Positions 1 through 7,920 of a DNA stretch of 64,000 nt are shown here, piece by piece (within the stretch, counting starts at the first letter, position 1; every line of letters begins with the position of its first letter). Below the pieces are notes generated by a model that was given only the letters and a program-made list of their open reading frames with translations, did not search any database and had not been told where the DNA came from. This DNA is from JBOHUC01 sp050733935 (GTDB taxonomy: Bacteria; Eisenbacteria; RBG-16-71-46; DASYSL01), in the NCBI GenBank assembly GCA_050733935.1, contig JBOHUC010000176.1, forward strand, positions 15,324 to 79,323, in the 5' to 3' direction. The translations under genes were made by a program, and so were the position numbers.

Positions 1-358
1 AGCTTGCGCCTTCATCCGCCGACCGAAAGACGCCGTTTGCGGTTCCGAGAAAAAGGTCGTTGCCGCCCGATCCGTCCGGCAGGGCAACGAGGGCGAAGGC
101 GTTCGGGTCCGTCAGGCCGTTCGTGAAGTGCGTCCAGTTGGCGCCGCTGTCGTCGGTGCGCCAGACACGGATCTGGCCCACGTAGAGGCTCGTGCCTCCC
201 GATTCGTTGGGGACCGAGGCGAACGACCGAATGGCGCCGCCTCGGGGGCCGCTCGTCTGAGTCCAATCGGCGCGGGCTGCGGTTGCCGGCAGGCTCACGA
301 GCGCGCCGGCGATCAGCGCGGGCACGGCCAGGCCGCGAAACGTCCGTGGCACGTTCAT
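1..358 (-). CDS. Secreted BNR/sialidase-like repeat protein, C-terminus beyond window
   Basis: Incomplete gene: 119 codons are inside the window and the rest lies before base 1. The product opens with a signal peptide (basic MNVPR, hydrophobic core, alanine-rich cleavage region near residue 30). Two copies of a BNR/Asp-box-like repeat follow: VWRTDDSGANW near residue 70 and VFRSADEGAS at the visible end. Such repeats build beta-propellers in secreted proteins. The start is set by an AGGAG about 9 bases upstream. Substrate unknown; later domains, perhaps including the C-terminal sorting tag of neighbouring genes, cannot be seen. Confidence 0.7.
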   Translation of the reverse strand, partial: MNVPRTFRGLAVPALIAGALVSLPATAARADWTQTSGPRGGAIRSFASVPNESGGTSLYVGQIRVWRTDDSGANWTHFTNGLTDPNAFALVALPDGSGGNDLFLGTANGVFRSADEGAS

Positions 359-596
359 GGCGGGCACTCCTTCCTTGTGGCGAGGCGTGTTGTCGGCGGA
401 CCGGCCGGGTCAGGGTCCCTTCCCTAATCCCCTTAGTCCCTCTGGAAGTCGCCGCGTTACAAGAGGTCCACAGGGCCGCCCGGACGTTTCAGAATGCGCT
501 CACGCTCACAGGGCGCACGCGGGCGGTCACGTTTGGTACCCTCCGCTCCATCGGACCTGAACCGACGATCTGTCCCACGACTTCGCGAGGACTCCC

Positions 597-1172
597 ATGG
601 CCGAAACACTTTCGACGATGCTGCCGCTCGGCACCCCCCTGCCCTCGTTCTCGCTCCCGGACGCCGTGTCGGGCAAACCGGTCACCTCGACCGCAGCCCG
701 AGGCTCGAAGGGCACGCTCGTGATGTTCCTCTGCAACCACTGCCCGTTCGTCCAGCACGTGATGCCCGAGCTCGGCCGCCTCGGGCGCGACTACGCACCC
801 AAAGGCATCGCGATTCTTGCGATCAATTCGAACGATCTGGTCGCGTATCCGCAGGATGGCCCCCCGCACATGAAGGAGCTTGCGACGTCGGAGGACTGGA
901 CGTTCCCGTTCCTCATGGACGAGTCACAGGCGGTCGCGCGGGAATTCCAGGCCGCGTGCACGCCCGACTTCTTCCTGTTCGACGGAGCGGGCAAGCTTGC
1001 CTATCGCGGTCGTCTGGACGAAACGCGACCCAAGTCCGGCGCGGCACCGCACGGAAGCGACTTGAGGGCCGCCCTCGATGCGGTCGTCGCCGGCGGCGCT
1101 CCCGCCACCGAGCAGAAACCGAGCGTGGGCTGCAACATCAAGTGGAAGGAGTTGTCGCCGAAGTCGGCCTAA
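597..1172 (+). CDS. Thioredoxin-family (AhpC/TSA-like) protein
   Basis: 191 aa with the thioredoxin fold of the AhpC/TSA-redoxin group. A conserved FLCNHCPFV segment near residues 42-50 holds a CxxC redox pair (Cys-Asn-His-Cys) at the usual place after the first beta strand. The cis-proline region reads CTPDFFLFD near residue 120. There is no signal peptide, so it is probably cytoplasmic. The likely role is thiol-disulfide or peroxide reduction; the substrate cannot be read. GAGGA lies 5 bases before the ATG. Its TAA stop overlaps by 4 bases the TAG stop of the convergent FG-GAP gene. Confidence 0.85.
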   Translation: MAETLSTMLPLGTPLPSFSLPDAVSGKPVTSTAARGSKGTLVMFLCNHCPFVQHVMPELGRLGRDYAPKGIAILAINSNDLVAYPQDGPPHMKELATSEDWTFPFLMDESQAVAREFQAACTPDFFLFDGAGKLAYRGRLDETRPKSGAAPHGSDLRAALDAVVAGGAPATEQKPSVGCNIKWKELSPKSA

Positions 1173-3646
1173 GGGAGCAGGACGAATCGCCGCGCGACGC
1201 GACTCGTGCCGGCGCGCAGCTCGCACCAGTAGAGGCCCGCGGGAGCCGCAGTCCCCAGGTTCGTCCGGCCGTTCCAGCTCACGCGATGCGGGCCGGGCTC
1301 GAGCTCCGTCTCGAGCGGCGTTGCCACCTTTCGACCCGTGACATCGTAGATCGAAAGCGTCACCCTCCCGGCGCGCGGCAACGCAAACGCCACTTCGAGG
1401 GCACCACGTGTCGGATTGGGATACGGCGGCGCGAGCTCGAGTGCACCCGCTCCCGGCGCTAGGACTCCGACCAGCGGGACCGCGGTGTTGAGGAGCACGG
1501 TGACCGTGCCGCCATTGCCGTTTGCGACCGCAAGGTCCGGACGATCGTCCCCGTCGAAGTCGGCCGCGGCGATCGCAACGGGCTGAAGATCGGTGCCGTA
1601 GTCCCGCTTCGCCTCGAACGTCCCGTCGCCGATGCCCCGCAGGACCGACACGGTCGCCGGCTGCGCGTTCGCAGAGGCGAGATCCGGAATCCCGTCGCCG
1701 TCGAAATCGGCGATCGCGACCCTCCGGCACTCGAGGCCCGTCGGCCAGTTCATAGCCGGCTCGAAGCTGCCATTGCCCTGCCCGAGAAATACGGAAACCC
1801 ATCCCGCGTGGTTGGCGACGGCGACGTCGGGCCACTCGTCTTCGTCGAGGTTTGCGACGGCGACTCCGAAGGCATTCCCACCGGTCGTGTAGCTCACGGC
1901 ACCGTCGAACGTGCCGTCCCCGTGGCCCAGCAGAACCGAGAGCCCGTTGGTCGAGTTGTTGGCGACGACGAGGTCGGATTTCCCGTCGTTATTGAGATCG
2001 GCGATCGCGACGTCCATCGGAGTGAAACCGGCCGCGAACGCCCCCGGCGGCCCGAACGTTCCATTTCCGGCGCCGAGGAGCACAGAAGCCGTACTCGCGT
2101 TCACGTTCACCACCACCACGTCGGGATGAGTGTCGCCATTGAGAATCCCGACGGCAACCGCAAGCGGATTGACGCCGGCCGCGAAGTCGGTACGCGGACC
2201 GAACGTTCCGTTCCCGATGCCGAGCAGCACGGAGACCGTGTGGCCGCCATCGTTCGCGACCACGACGTCGAGGTTCCCGTCGTGATTCACGTCGGCAAGC
2301 TCTCCGTCGATTGGCCAGGAGCCGGTCGGCCAGGGCTCGCGCGTGGGAAACGTCCCGTTCCCCGTGCCGCGCAGGATCGAGATCGTGTTAGGCGTGGGGC
2401 CGAAGTTCACGATCCCGAGATCGAGCCTCTCATCGTGATTCACGTCCCCCACCGAGACTGAGAACGGCGAGCTCCCTGCGTCGTACTTGGTCTCGTGCCC
2501 GAAGGTACCGTCGCCGTTTCCCCACAGCACCGAAACGCTACCGCCGTTGTATGCGGTCACGGCGAGGTCGAGATCCCCGTCGGAATCGAGGTCGCCCGTC
2601 GCCACGTCGAACGGTGCGCTGCCCACGTCGAGCTCGCTCGCCGCTCCGAACGTGCCGTTCCCGTTGCCCAGGCGCACCGCAACATTGCTGAACTGTCCGA
2701 GTGTGACCGCGAGATCGAGGCGCCCGTCGTCGTTGAAATCACCGAGCGCGACCGCATTGGGGTAGTTCGGCGCCGGCAGGTCGGTGCGAGGGGCGAACGA
2801 TCCGTTGCCCAGCCCGAGCAGCACGGACACCGAGTGACCGGCGTTGTTCACGACCACGAGATCGAGGTGCGCGTCGGCGTCGAGGAGACCGATCGCGACC
2901 TCGCGTGGATAGAGGCCCGTGGCGAACGTCGTGTGAGGCGCGAACGTTCCGTCCCCGTTTCCGAGGAGCACCGAGACCGAGTTCGAGAGCGAGGTCGCAA
3001 CGATCAGATCTTCGTGATCGTCGTGATTCAGGTCGCCGGCGACGATGCCGTACGGAAACACTCCCGTCGGATAGTCGACTTTGGGGCCGAACGTGGCGTC
3101 CCCGTTCCCGAGCAGGATGGAGACTGTGTTGCTGCTGTCATTCGTGACCGCGAGATCGAGCGCTTCGTCTTCGTTGAAGTCGCGGATCACGACCGCAGCC
3201 GGCCGTGGCCCCGTCTTATAGTCGACGCGTGCGGCAAACGCGCCGCCGCCGAGGCCGCGCAGTACGGAGACGTTCTTGCTGCTGTCGTTGACGGCGACGA
3301 GGTCGGGAATGTCATCCCCGTCGAGATCGGCGATCTCGACGCAGAACGGGCGGATGCCCGTGGCGAGAGGCTCGGGAAATTCGAACGTCGGCCCCGGGGC
3401 ACCGCGCACGACGGAGACCGTGTGTGACCATTCGTTTGCGACCGCGAGGTCGGGACGAGTGTCGCCGTCCAGATCCCCGATCGTGACCTGGATCGCGGAA
3501 CCACCCGCCGGGAACGAATAGAAACCCGCCGCGAACTCGGGCCCGGATCCGTAGGCAGGTCCGGCAAGGATCACGGCGAGGACGAGCGCCACGCAACCGA
3601 ACAGTCCCTGGCAGGCGGGACGCACGGGCTCCGGTCGAAGATCCAT
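1169..3646 (-). CDS. Secreted FG-GAP/VCBS repeat protein with FlgD-like C-terminal sorting domain
   Basis: 825 aa. A signal peptide occupies residues 1-32 and ends AGPAYGS. About a dozen FG-GAP/VCBS units of roughly 57 residues follow. Each has a calcium-loop core of the type DxDGDxxxDL (for example GDLDGDTRPDLAV) and a VSVLLGNGDGTF strand, as in integrin-like beta-propellers. The last 83 residues form a FlgD-like Ig domain starting YPNPTRG, with the core SIYDVTGRKV and the end RRFVLLP; this is related to T9SS type A sorting domains. An AGGGAGG 7 bases before the ATG fixes the start, although the frame stays open upstream. Probably a cell-surface or released adhesin-like protein; ligand unknown. 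Confidence 0.88.
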   Translation of the reverse strand: MDLRPEPVRPACQGLFGCVALVLAVILAGPAYGSGPEFAAGFYSFPAGGSAIQVTIGDLDGDTRPDLAVANEWSHTVSVVRGAPGPTFEFPEPLATGIRPFCVEIADLDGDDIPDLVAVNDSSKNVSVLRGLGGGAFAARVDYKTGPRPAAVVIRDFNEDEALDLAVTNDSSNTVSILLGNGDATFGPKVDYPTGVFPYGIVAGDLNHDDHEDLIVATSLSNSVSVLLGNGDGTFAPHTTFATGLYPREVAIGLLDADAHLDLVVVNNAGHSVSVLLGLGNGSFAPRTDLPAPNYPNAVALGDFNDDGRLDLAVTLGQFSNVAVRLGNGNGTFGAASELDVGSAPFDVATGDLDSDGDLDLAVTAYNGGSVSVLWGNGDGTFGHETKYDAGSSPFSVSVGDVNHDERLDLGIVNFGPTPNTISILRGTGNGTFPTREPWPTGSWPIDGELADVNHDGNLDVVVANDGGHTVSVLLGIGNGTFGPRTDFAAGVNPLAVAVGILNGDTHPDVVVVNVNASTASVLLGAGNGTFGPPGAFAAGFTPMDVAIADLNNDGKSDLVVANNSTNGLSVLLGHGDGTFDGAVSYTTGGNAFGVAVANLDEDEWPDVAVANHAGWVSVFLGQGNGSFEPAMNWPTGLECRRVAIADFDGDGIPDLASANAQPATVSVLRGIGDGTFEAKRDYGTDLQPVAIAAADFDGDDRPDLAVANGNGGTVTVLLNTAVPLVGVLAPGAGALELAPPYPNPTRGALEVAFALPRAGRVTLSIYDVTGRKVATPLETELEPGPHRVSWNGRTNLGTAAPAGLYWCELRAGTSRVARRFVLLP

Positions 3647-3657
3647 GAGACGCCTCC

Positions 3658-5280
3658 CTAACGAAAGACGATGGCCCGTCCGGTTCGAGGCGTGCCCCCG
3701 TCCCGCAGCGATACGAGGTAGATACCGGCAGAAAGCCCGCCCACGGGAATCGAGATCGTGCTTCGACCCGCCACGTCGCTTCGATGCACGACGCGCCCGC
3801 GCACGTCGAGCAGATCGAGCGAGGCACCCGACGATGCCGGTGACGCGAACGCGACGTGCAGCATTTCGCTCGCAGGATTGGGAGCAATGCTGAGGGAGAG
3901 GCTCGCGGCAGGTCCCGTTGGGACATCCACCGAGGCCGCCGGACCGATCGCCTTCGCGTAGAGGTCGCGATTGATCGCGCCGGCACGGTCGTCGTGCCAG
4001 ACCACGAATGCGCCGTCGTTGGCGGCCGGCAGAAGCCGCGCAGTCGACTGACCGCCCGCGGCTCGCGTCACGGGCGTGCCGGCGAGCGACCAACCTGGAG
4101 CGATCGTGCCGTCCGTCAGGATACGCGTCGCCTGAAGATCCGCTTCGGTCCCATCTCCCGGGACGATCCAGCACGCGATGACCGCGTCGCCCGAGGCCAT
4201 GATTGCAGCTCCCGGCGGAGCAGTGGGCCCGCGGAGAAGGATGCCCGCCACTGGCCACTCCGCCGGAATCGATCCATCGGAGGCGCGCCGGTGCAGCTCG
4301 ATGCGATCCGAACCGTCGGGTGCACCGACGAGGTAGACCCCGGAAGGCCCTCCGTTCGCGAGCGCTTCCGTGACGGGCACGGGTGTCGGCTGCGGCCAGA
4401 GCAGGGATCCGCCCGCCGCGACGTGCTGGCCATTCCAGAACGGGACCGCGGACATGTCCACGCCGCGATAGACCGTGTACAGGCCGCCTGCACCGTCGGG
4501 CGTGGCGACCGCGCCAAAAACTCGAAAACCCTGCGGGGTGTGGAACGTGGTGATCGCGGCGTTGTCTGCGATTCGGCCCACCCGCGCGTAGTACTGATCG
4601 ACGGGCCCGTTGAAGTAGAGGGTGGTGCTGAAGACGACGCCGCCGCTCGGATCCGCCTCGATGCGGTAGCTCGTCACCTGGTTGTCGCCGCCGATTCCAA
4701 CACCGGCCTCCGAGAAGGCGAACAATCCGTCCGCCGTGATCCGCGTGACGGTGGCGGAAATCAGCTCAGGGTTCATCGGGGCCCGGATCCGGGCGACGTA
4801 CGCGCCCCCCGATCCGTCCGGCGCCACGGACAGCGACGTGTTGTAGAGGTCGGTCGTGAGGAGTTTGCCGGCAGCGGGCCAGGAGGCGTGCACGATCCCG
4901 GTCGCATCGATCCGTTGCGCGCGGAGCGATGTCGGGGCGCTGTCGGTCCAGAGAACAAGCGCACCTCCAGTGCCGTCGCGCACAACGAAAACCTGGCCGA
5001 CAGTCCCCGTCTCCGAAATCGCAAGCCCGTTCGCGGGCCATCCCGGGGCGACGGAGCCGTCCGGTCCGAGATGCTGCAGGTAGCCATCGTTGGCCGACCG
5101 TCGCTGGTCGACCCAGCTCACGTAGAAACCACCGACATCATCGGGCGCGAGGGAGGGAAGTTGCTGCACCTTCGCGGCGGCCGTGACCGGGACTCCATTG
5201 GGATCCCAGGCGGACGCGTGTGGGGGCACGAGAAGAATCGCGATCGAAGCGAGCAGGACGAATACGCGGGGAGGAGACAT
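3658..5280 (-). CDS. Secreted protein with T9SS type A-like sorting domain
   Basis: 540 aa. The N-terminal signal peptide ends HASAWDP near residue 25. The body is beta-rich with recurring short units such as GGFYVSWVDQR and GGALVLWTD, typical of the WD/beta-propeller-like regions of secreted FCB proteins. No catalytic motif is recognised. The C-terminus begins SIAPNPASE, has LLDVRGRVV and ends RTGRAIVFR, a good match to a type A sorting domain. It ends 11 bases before the start of the FG-GAP gene on the same strand, so the two are probably cotranscribed. Function unknown beyond an exported, possibly surface-anchored role. Confidence 0.82.
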   Translation of the reverse strand: MSPPRVFVLLASIAILLVPPHASAWDPNGVPVTAAAKVQQLPSLAPDDVGGFYVSWVDQRRSANDGYLQHLGPDGSVAPGWPANGLAISETGTVGQVFVVRDGTGGALVLWTDSAPTSLRAQRIDATGIVHASWPAAGKLLTTDLYNTSLSVAPDGSGGAYVARIRAPMNPELISATVTRITADGLFAFSEAGVGIGGDNQVTSYRIEADPSGGVVFSTTLYFNGPVDQYYARVGRIADNAAITTFHTPQGFRVFGAVATPDGAGGLYTVYRGVDMSAVPFWNGQHVAAGGSLLWPQPTPVPVTEALANGGPSGVYLVGAPDGSDRIELHRRASDGSIPAEWPVAGILLRGPTAPPGAAIMASGDAVIACWIVPGDGTEADLQATRILTDGTIAPGWSLAGTPVTRAAGGQSTARLLPAANDGAFVVWHDDRAGAINRDLYAKAIGPAASVDVPTGPAASLSLSIAPNPASEMLHVAFASPASSGASLDLLDVRGRVVHRSDVAGRSTISIPVGGLSAGIYLVSLRDGGTPRTGRAIVFR

Positions 5281-5380
5281 GGGGGGCCTCGTGAGAAATG
5301 GGTCGGGGCCAATTCGCTCGGCGAGCGCTCGTAAGCGTACGCCTCACCCCCTTTCGTGACCAGCCCCCCGTCTGGCGCGC

Positions 5381-5851
5381 TCAGGCCCGCTCGACGCGGC
5401 AGGCGTAGCAACCGGGACGGGCGTTGTGGACGTGCAGGTACGCGGTCGCGGGATTCTCGAAGAAACGTTCGATCAACGACTCGAGCTCGGTGCCGGCGGT
5501 GACATCGGATTCGACCAGCATGTCGTCGGCATCGTACGCACGCACCGAGAGAAGGCGCCGACGCTGCTGATCGGGAACGACGTCGACGGCCCCCACGAAG
5601 GGCTCCCGCGCCTTGCGTCGCACGAAGATCGGTCCGGCCGCGGCATACGGCGACCCTGCGTCCAGATGGCGATAGGAAAGCAACAGCACCTCCTCCCCCA
5701 CTTCGGCGTCCTCGAGCGTGATGCGGCACGGTGCCGAATGCGGTTCATCGACGATTTGAACGACGACGCCGCGCTCGCGGAGCGTTTCGCGATCCGCCTC
5801 GAGGAGATCACGGAAGGGTTCGATCGGAAGTCCGAGAATACGGAACGACAT
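5381..5851 (-). CDS. DUF1203 family protein
   Basis: 156 aa, a close match to DUF1203. It has the FRILGLPIEPF opening, the PCRITLEDAEVGEEVLLLSY block near residues 42-62, the GPIFVR segment, and a C-terminal PGCYACRVERA. The biochemical role of the family is not known to me. No signal peptide, so probably cytoplasmic. The ATG at 5851 is preferred over an upstream in-frame GTG at 5857, because GGGGAGG lies 5 bases from the ATG but would abut the GTG. That ribosome binding site falls inside a strong inverted repeat (separate entry), so translation may be regulated. Confidence 0.8.
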   Translation of the reverse strand: MSFRILGLPIEPFRDLLEADRETLRERGVVVQIVDEPHSAPCRITLEDAEVGEEVLLLSYRHLDAGSPYAAAGPIFVRRKAREPFVGAVDVVPDQQRRRLLSVRAYDADDMLVESDVTAGTELESLIERFFENPATAYLHVHNARPGCYACRVERA

Positions 5852-5857
5852 GCTCAC

Positions 5858-5895
5858 CTCCCCGGGTTTCGGCGCAGTTGCGCCTACCCGGGGAG
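5858..5895 (-). promoter_or_regulatory. Hairpin sequestering the DUF1203 ribosome binding site
   Basis: A perfect 10-bp inverted repeat (CTCCCCGGGT at 5858-5867 with ACCCGGGGAG at 5886-5895) encloses a second 6-bp hairpin, GGCGCA/TGCGCC at 5871-5876 and 5879-5884. In the minus-strand transcript the GGGGAG of the 3' arm is the Shine-Dalgarno of the DUF1203 gene, only 6 bases from its ATG. A competing 7-bp pairing, CATGCTC (5849-5855) with GAGCATG (5893-5899), includes the start codon itself. This is the layout of a translation-control element (riboswitch, thermometer or protein-bound leader). It matches no class I can name. Confidence 0.55.
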
Positions 5896-6098
5896 CATGC
5901 GCTACCCGCCGGCCGGATCGCGGCCGGAATCGGACGTGGCATCTGCCCCAGTCCTGCGCCGTCGCCGCGCCAGCGTGCCCTCGGCGTTCGCCTCGCTCCC
6001 CTCATTCGTAGGAGGGGGTGCGGCCTCGCAGGCGGACCCTCCATTCCGGAGCGGGCCGGTTCGTGTCGCGCGGCCCTCTTTCGAAGGGGAGGTGGATG

Positions 6099-7232
6099 AT
6101 GAAGCTGGCGGGCATTCTCAGCGGGACCGCGCTTGCGCTCTTCTTCGCGGAAGGCGCGCTCTCCGTGCCACTCGGATCGACGTTCACGTACCAGGGACAG
6201 CTCATTCAGGGCGGCACGCCTGTCACGGGCACCGTCCATCTCCAATTCAGCCTGTGGGACGACCCGGGGAGCGGCGCGCCTCCCGTCGGCGGGAATCGGA
6301 TCGGGGCGAGCCAGGTCGTGATCAACGTCCCGGTCAGCAACGGGCTCTTCGTCGTCCAGCTCAACGAAACGGCCCAGTTCGGCGCCAACGCATTCAACGG
6401 CGATGCGCGATGGCTCCAGGTCGAGATTTGCCCCGACGGAAGCTGCGCGAACCCGCCAATCGTTACTCTTTCGCCCCGGCAGCCCATCAACCCGACGCCG
6501 TACGCGACCTGGTCGCCCGGGCCCTGGCGGGTGAACGGAGCAGCGCTCTACCACCTGGGAACTCTCGGCGTCGGCACGAATATTCCGGAGAGCACGCTCG
6601 ATGCCGTCGGGAACCTCTCGCTGGGCGCGAGGCAGGCGAACAACGACGCGATCACGATCCGCGGCCCGAACAGTCCAACGGATGCGAACTCGAGACAGGA
6701 CGTGCGCTTCAGCTTCGCTTCGGCCGGATCGTCGCGGCTGCGCGCGTATCGGGGTGGAAGCTGGGACACCTATCTCCAGTTCCTCACGAACTCGTACTCC
6801 GCGGGCGGGGACAATCCGCAGCCCCGCATGACGATCGACGGCGAAGGCAATGTGGGCATCGGAACGACGAGTCCGGTCGTGAAGCTCGACGTCATGGGCA
6901 GCATCTACATCGGAGCCGGACCCCGCTATGCGGTGCCCGGGGCCGAAGAAGACCTGAAGATCGTTCGGGGCATCGTCAATGCGAATGGCACTCCGTCGAG
7001 CGGATGTTGCTACTGGGTGAGCCATCCGAGTACAGGCATCTACGACGTCAATTTCTTCACTCCATTCACGGCCACGCCGGTGGTCACGGCCAACGCGTAT
7101 GCGGGCCTCACGCCGATGCACATCGAGCTCATCACTCCGAGCGCCGGCTCGGTGAGGTTTCAGGTACGCGAGGTCGACGGCGACGTCATCAACTTCGGTT
7201 TCCATTTCATGGCGATCGGCCCGCGGAACTGA
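6099..7232 (+). CDS. Secreted fibre-like protein with H-type-lectin-like end
   Basis: 377 aa. The N-terminus MKLAGILSG...LFFAEGALS is a signal peptide. Residues 25-140 resemble the extracellular domain FTYQGQLIQGGTPVTG that opens many secreted fibre proteins. A mid-region GNVGIGTTSPVVKLDV is the motif found before intramolecular-chaperone domains in phage tail-fibre-like proteins, but no peptidase S74 chaperone follows. Instead the last 70 residues (FTPFTATPVV to FHFMAIGPRN) look like an H-type-lectin-like beta-sandwich. GGGGAGG at 6087 gives 6-base spacing to this ATG; the adjacent ATG at 6096 is possible. It is followed by a small tagged secreted protein. Confidence 0.7.
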   Translation: MKLAGILSGTALALFFAEGALSVPLGSTFTYQGQLIQGGTPVTGTVHLQFSLWDDPGSGAPPVGGNRIGASQVVINVPVSNGLFVVQLNETAQFGANAFNGDARWLQVEICPDGSCANPPIVTLSPRQPINPTPYATWSPGPWRVNGAALYHLGTLGVGTNIPESTLDAVGNLSLGARQANNDAITIRGPNSPTDANSRQDVRFSFASAGSSRLRAYRGGSWDTYLQFLTNSYSAGGDNPQPRMTIDGEGNVGIGTTSPVVKLDVMGSIYIGAGPRYAVPGAEEDLKIVRGIVNANGTPSSGCCYWVSHPSTGIYDVNFFTPFTATPVVTANAYAGLTPMHIELITPSAGSVRFQVREVDGDVINFGFHFMAIGPRN

Positions 7233-7288
7233 TGCCCTGCGCCATCCGCGCGTCTCTCCGTCGCGATGCGCGAAAAGGAGGAGAGATC

Positions 7289-7864
7289 ATGAAGCTCCAT
7301 CTGGACATCCGGACCGCGGCCTTCGCCATCGCCCTGCCTTCGATCGCGCTCCTCGGCCCAACTCCGGCGCTCGCGGAATACAGCCTCGGCTGGTTCGCGG
7401 TGAGCGGCAGCGCGGCGGCGAATCTCACGGGCTCGAACTTCACGTTGCGTGGAACCGTCGGCCAGCCCGTCGCGGGAACATCCTCTGGGGGCGGCTACTC
7501 GATGACCGGTGGCTTCTGGGTCGCAGGGGGGGGCGGGTACACGGTCGACGTTGGCGATCCGGAGGGCCAGGATGCGCCACTCACGTTCCGGCTCCATCCG
7601 GCCGCCCCCAATCCCCTCCACGATCGGACGATCGTCACGTTCGACCTCCCGCGCGAAACGGAAGTGAGCCTTCGACTGTACGACGTCCGCGGACGGCTCC
7701 TGCGAACGCTCGCGAGCGGCGCGGTGACGCCGGGTCGGCATCAGCGTGCCTGGGACGGAGTGGACGAAGCCGGCAACCGGGTTCCGCCGGGCGTGTACTT
7801 CGTCCGCCTCGAGGCCGGCGCCACAATGAGGATGCAACGGAAGATCGTCGTCGTCGGCCCCTGA
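7289..7864 (+). CDS. Small secreted protein with FlgD-like C-terminal sorting domain
   Basis: 191 aa. A signal peptide covers residues 1-30 (ends PTPALAEYS). A short glycine-rich segment with SGGGYSMTGGFWV is common in tagged secreted proteins of FCB metagenomes. Residues 105-191 are a FlgD-like Ig domain: AAPNPLHDRT, LRLYDVRGRLLRTL, GVYFVRLEAG and a basic RKIVVVGP end. The start is fixed by AGGAGGAG 6 bases upstream. It lies 56 bases after the fibre-like gene on the same strand and is probably cotranscribed. With so little other than the tag, it may be a tagged partner or a minimal surface protein. Confidence 0.8.
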   Translation: MKLHLDIRTAAFAIALPSIALLGPTPALAEYSLGWFAVSGSAAANLTGSNFTLRGTVGQPVAGTSSGGGYSMTGGFWVAGGGGYTVDVGDPEGQDAPLTFRLHPAAPNPLHDRTIVTFDLPRETEVSLRLYDVRGRLLRTLASGAVTPGRHQRAWDGVDEAGNRVPPGVYFVRLEAGATMRMQRKIVVVGP

Positions 7865-7872
7865 CACCCCCG

Positions 7873-7908
7873 CGGTCGGGGCGGTCGGGGCGGTCGGGGC
7901 GGTCGGGG
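7873..7908. repeat. Four perfect tandem 9-bp units
   Basis: Four exact head-to-tail copies of CGGTCGGGG fill the 56-bp gap between two convergent genes. Partial, mutated copies flank them (CCGTCAGAG at 7909-7917). There is no dyad, so this is a short minisatellite and not a terminator. Confidence 0.8.
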
Positions 7909-7920
7909 CCGTCAGAGCTT

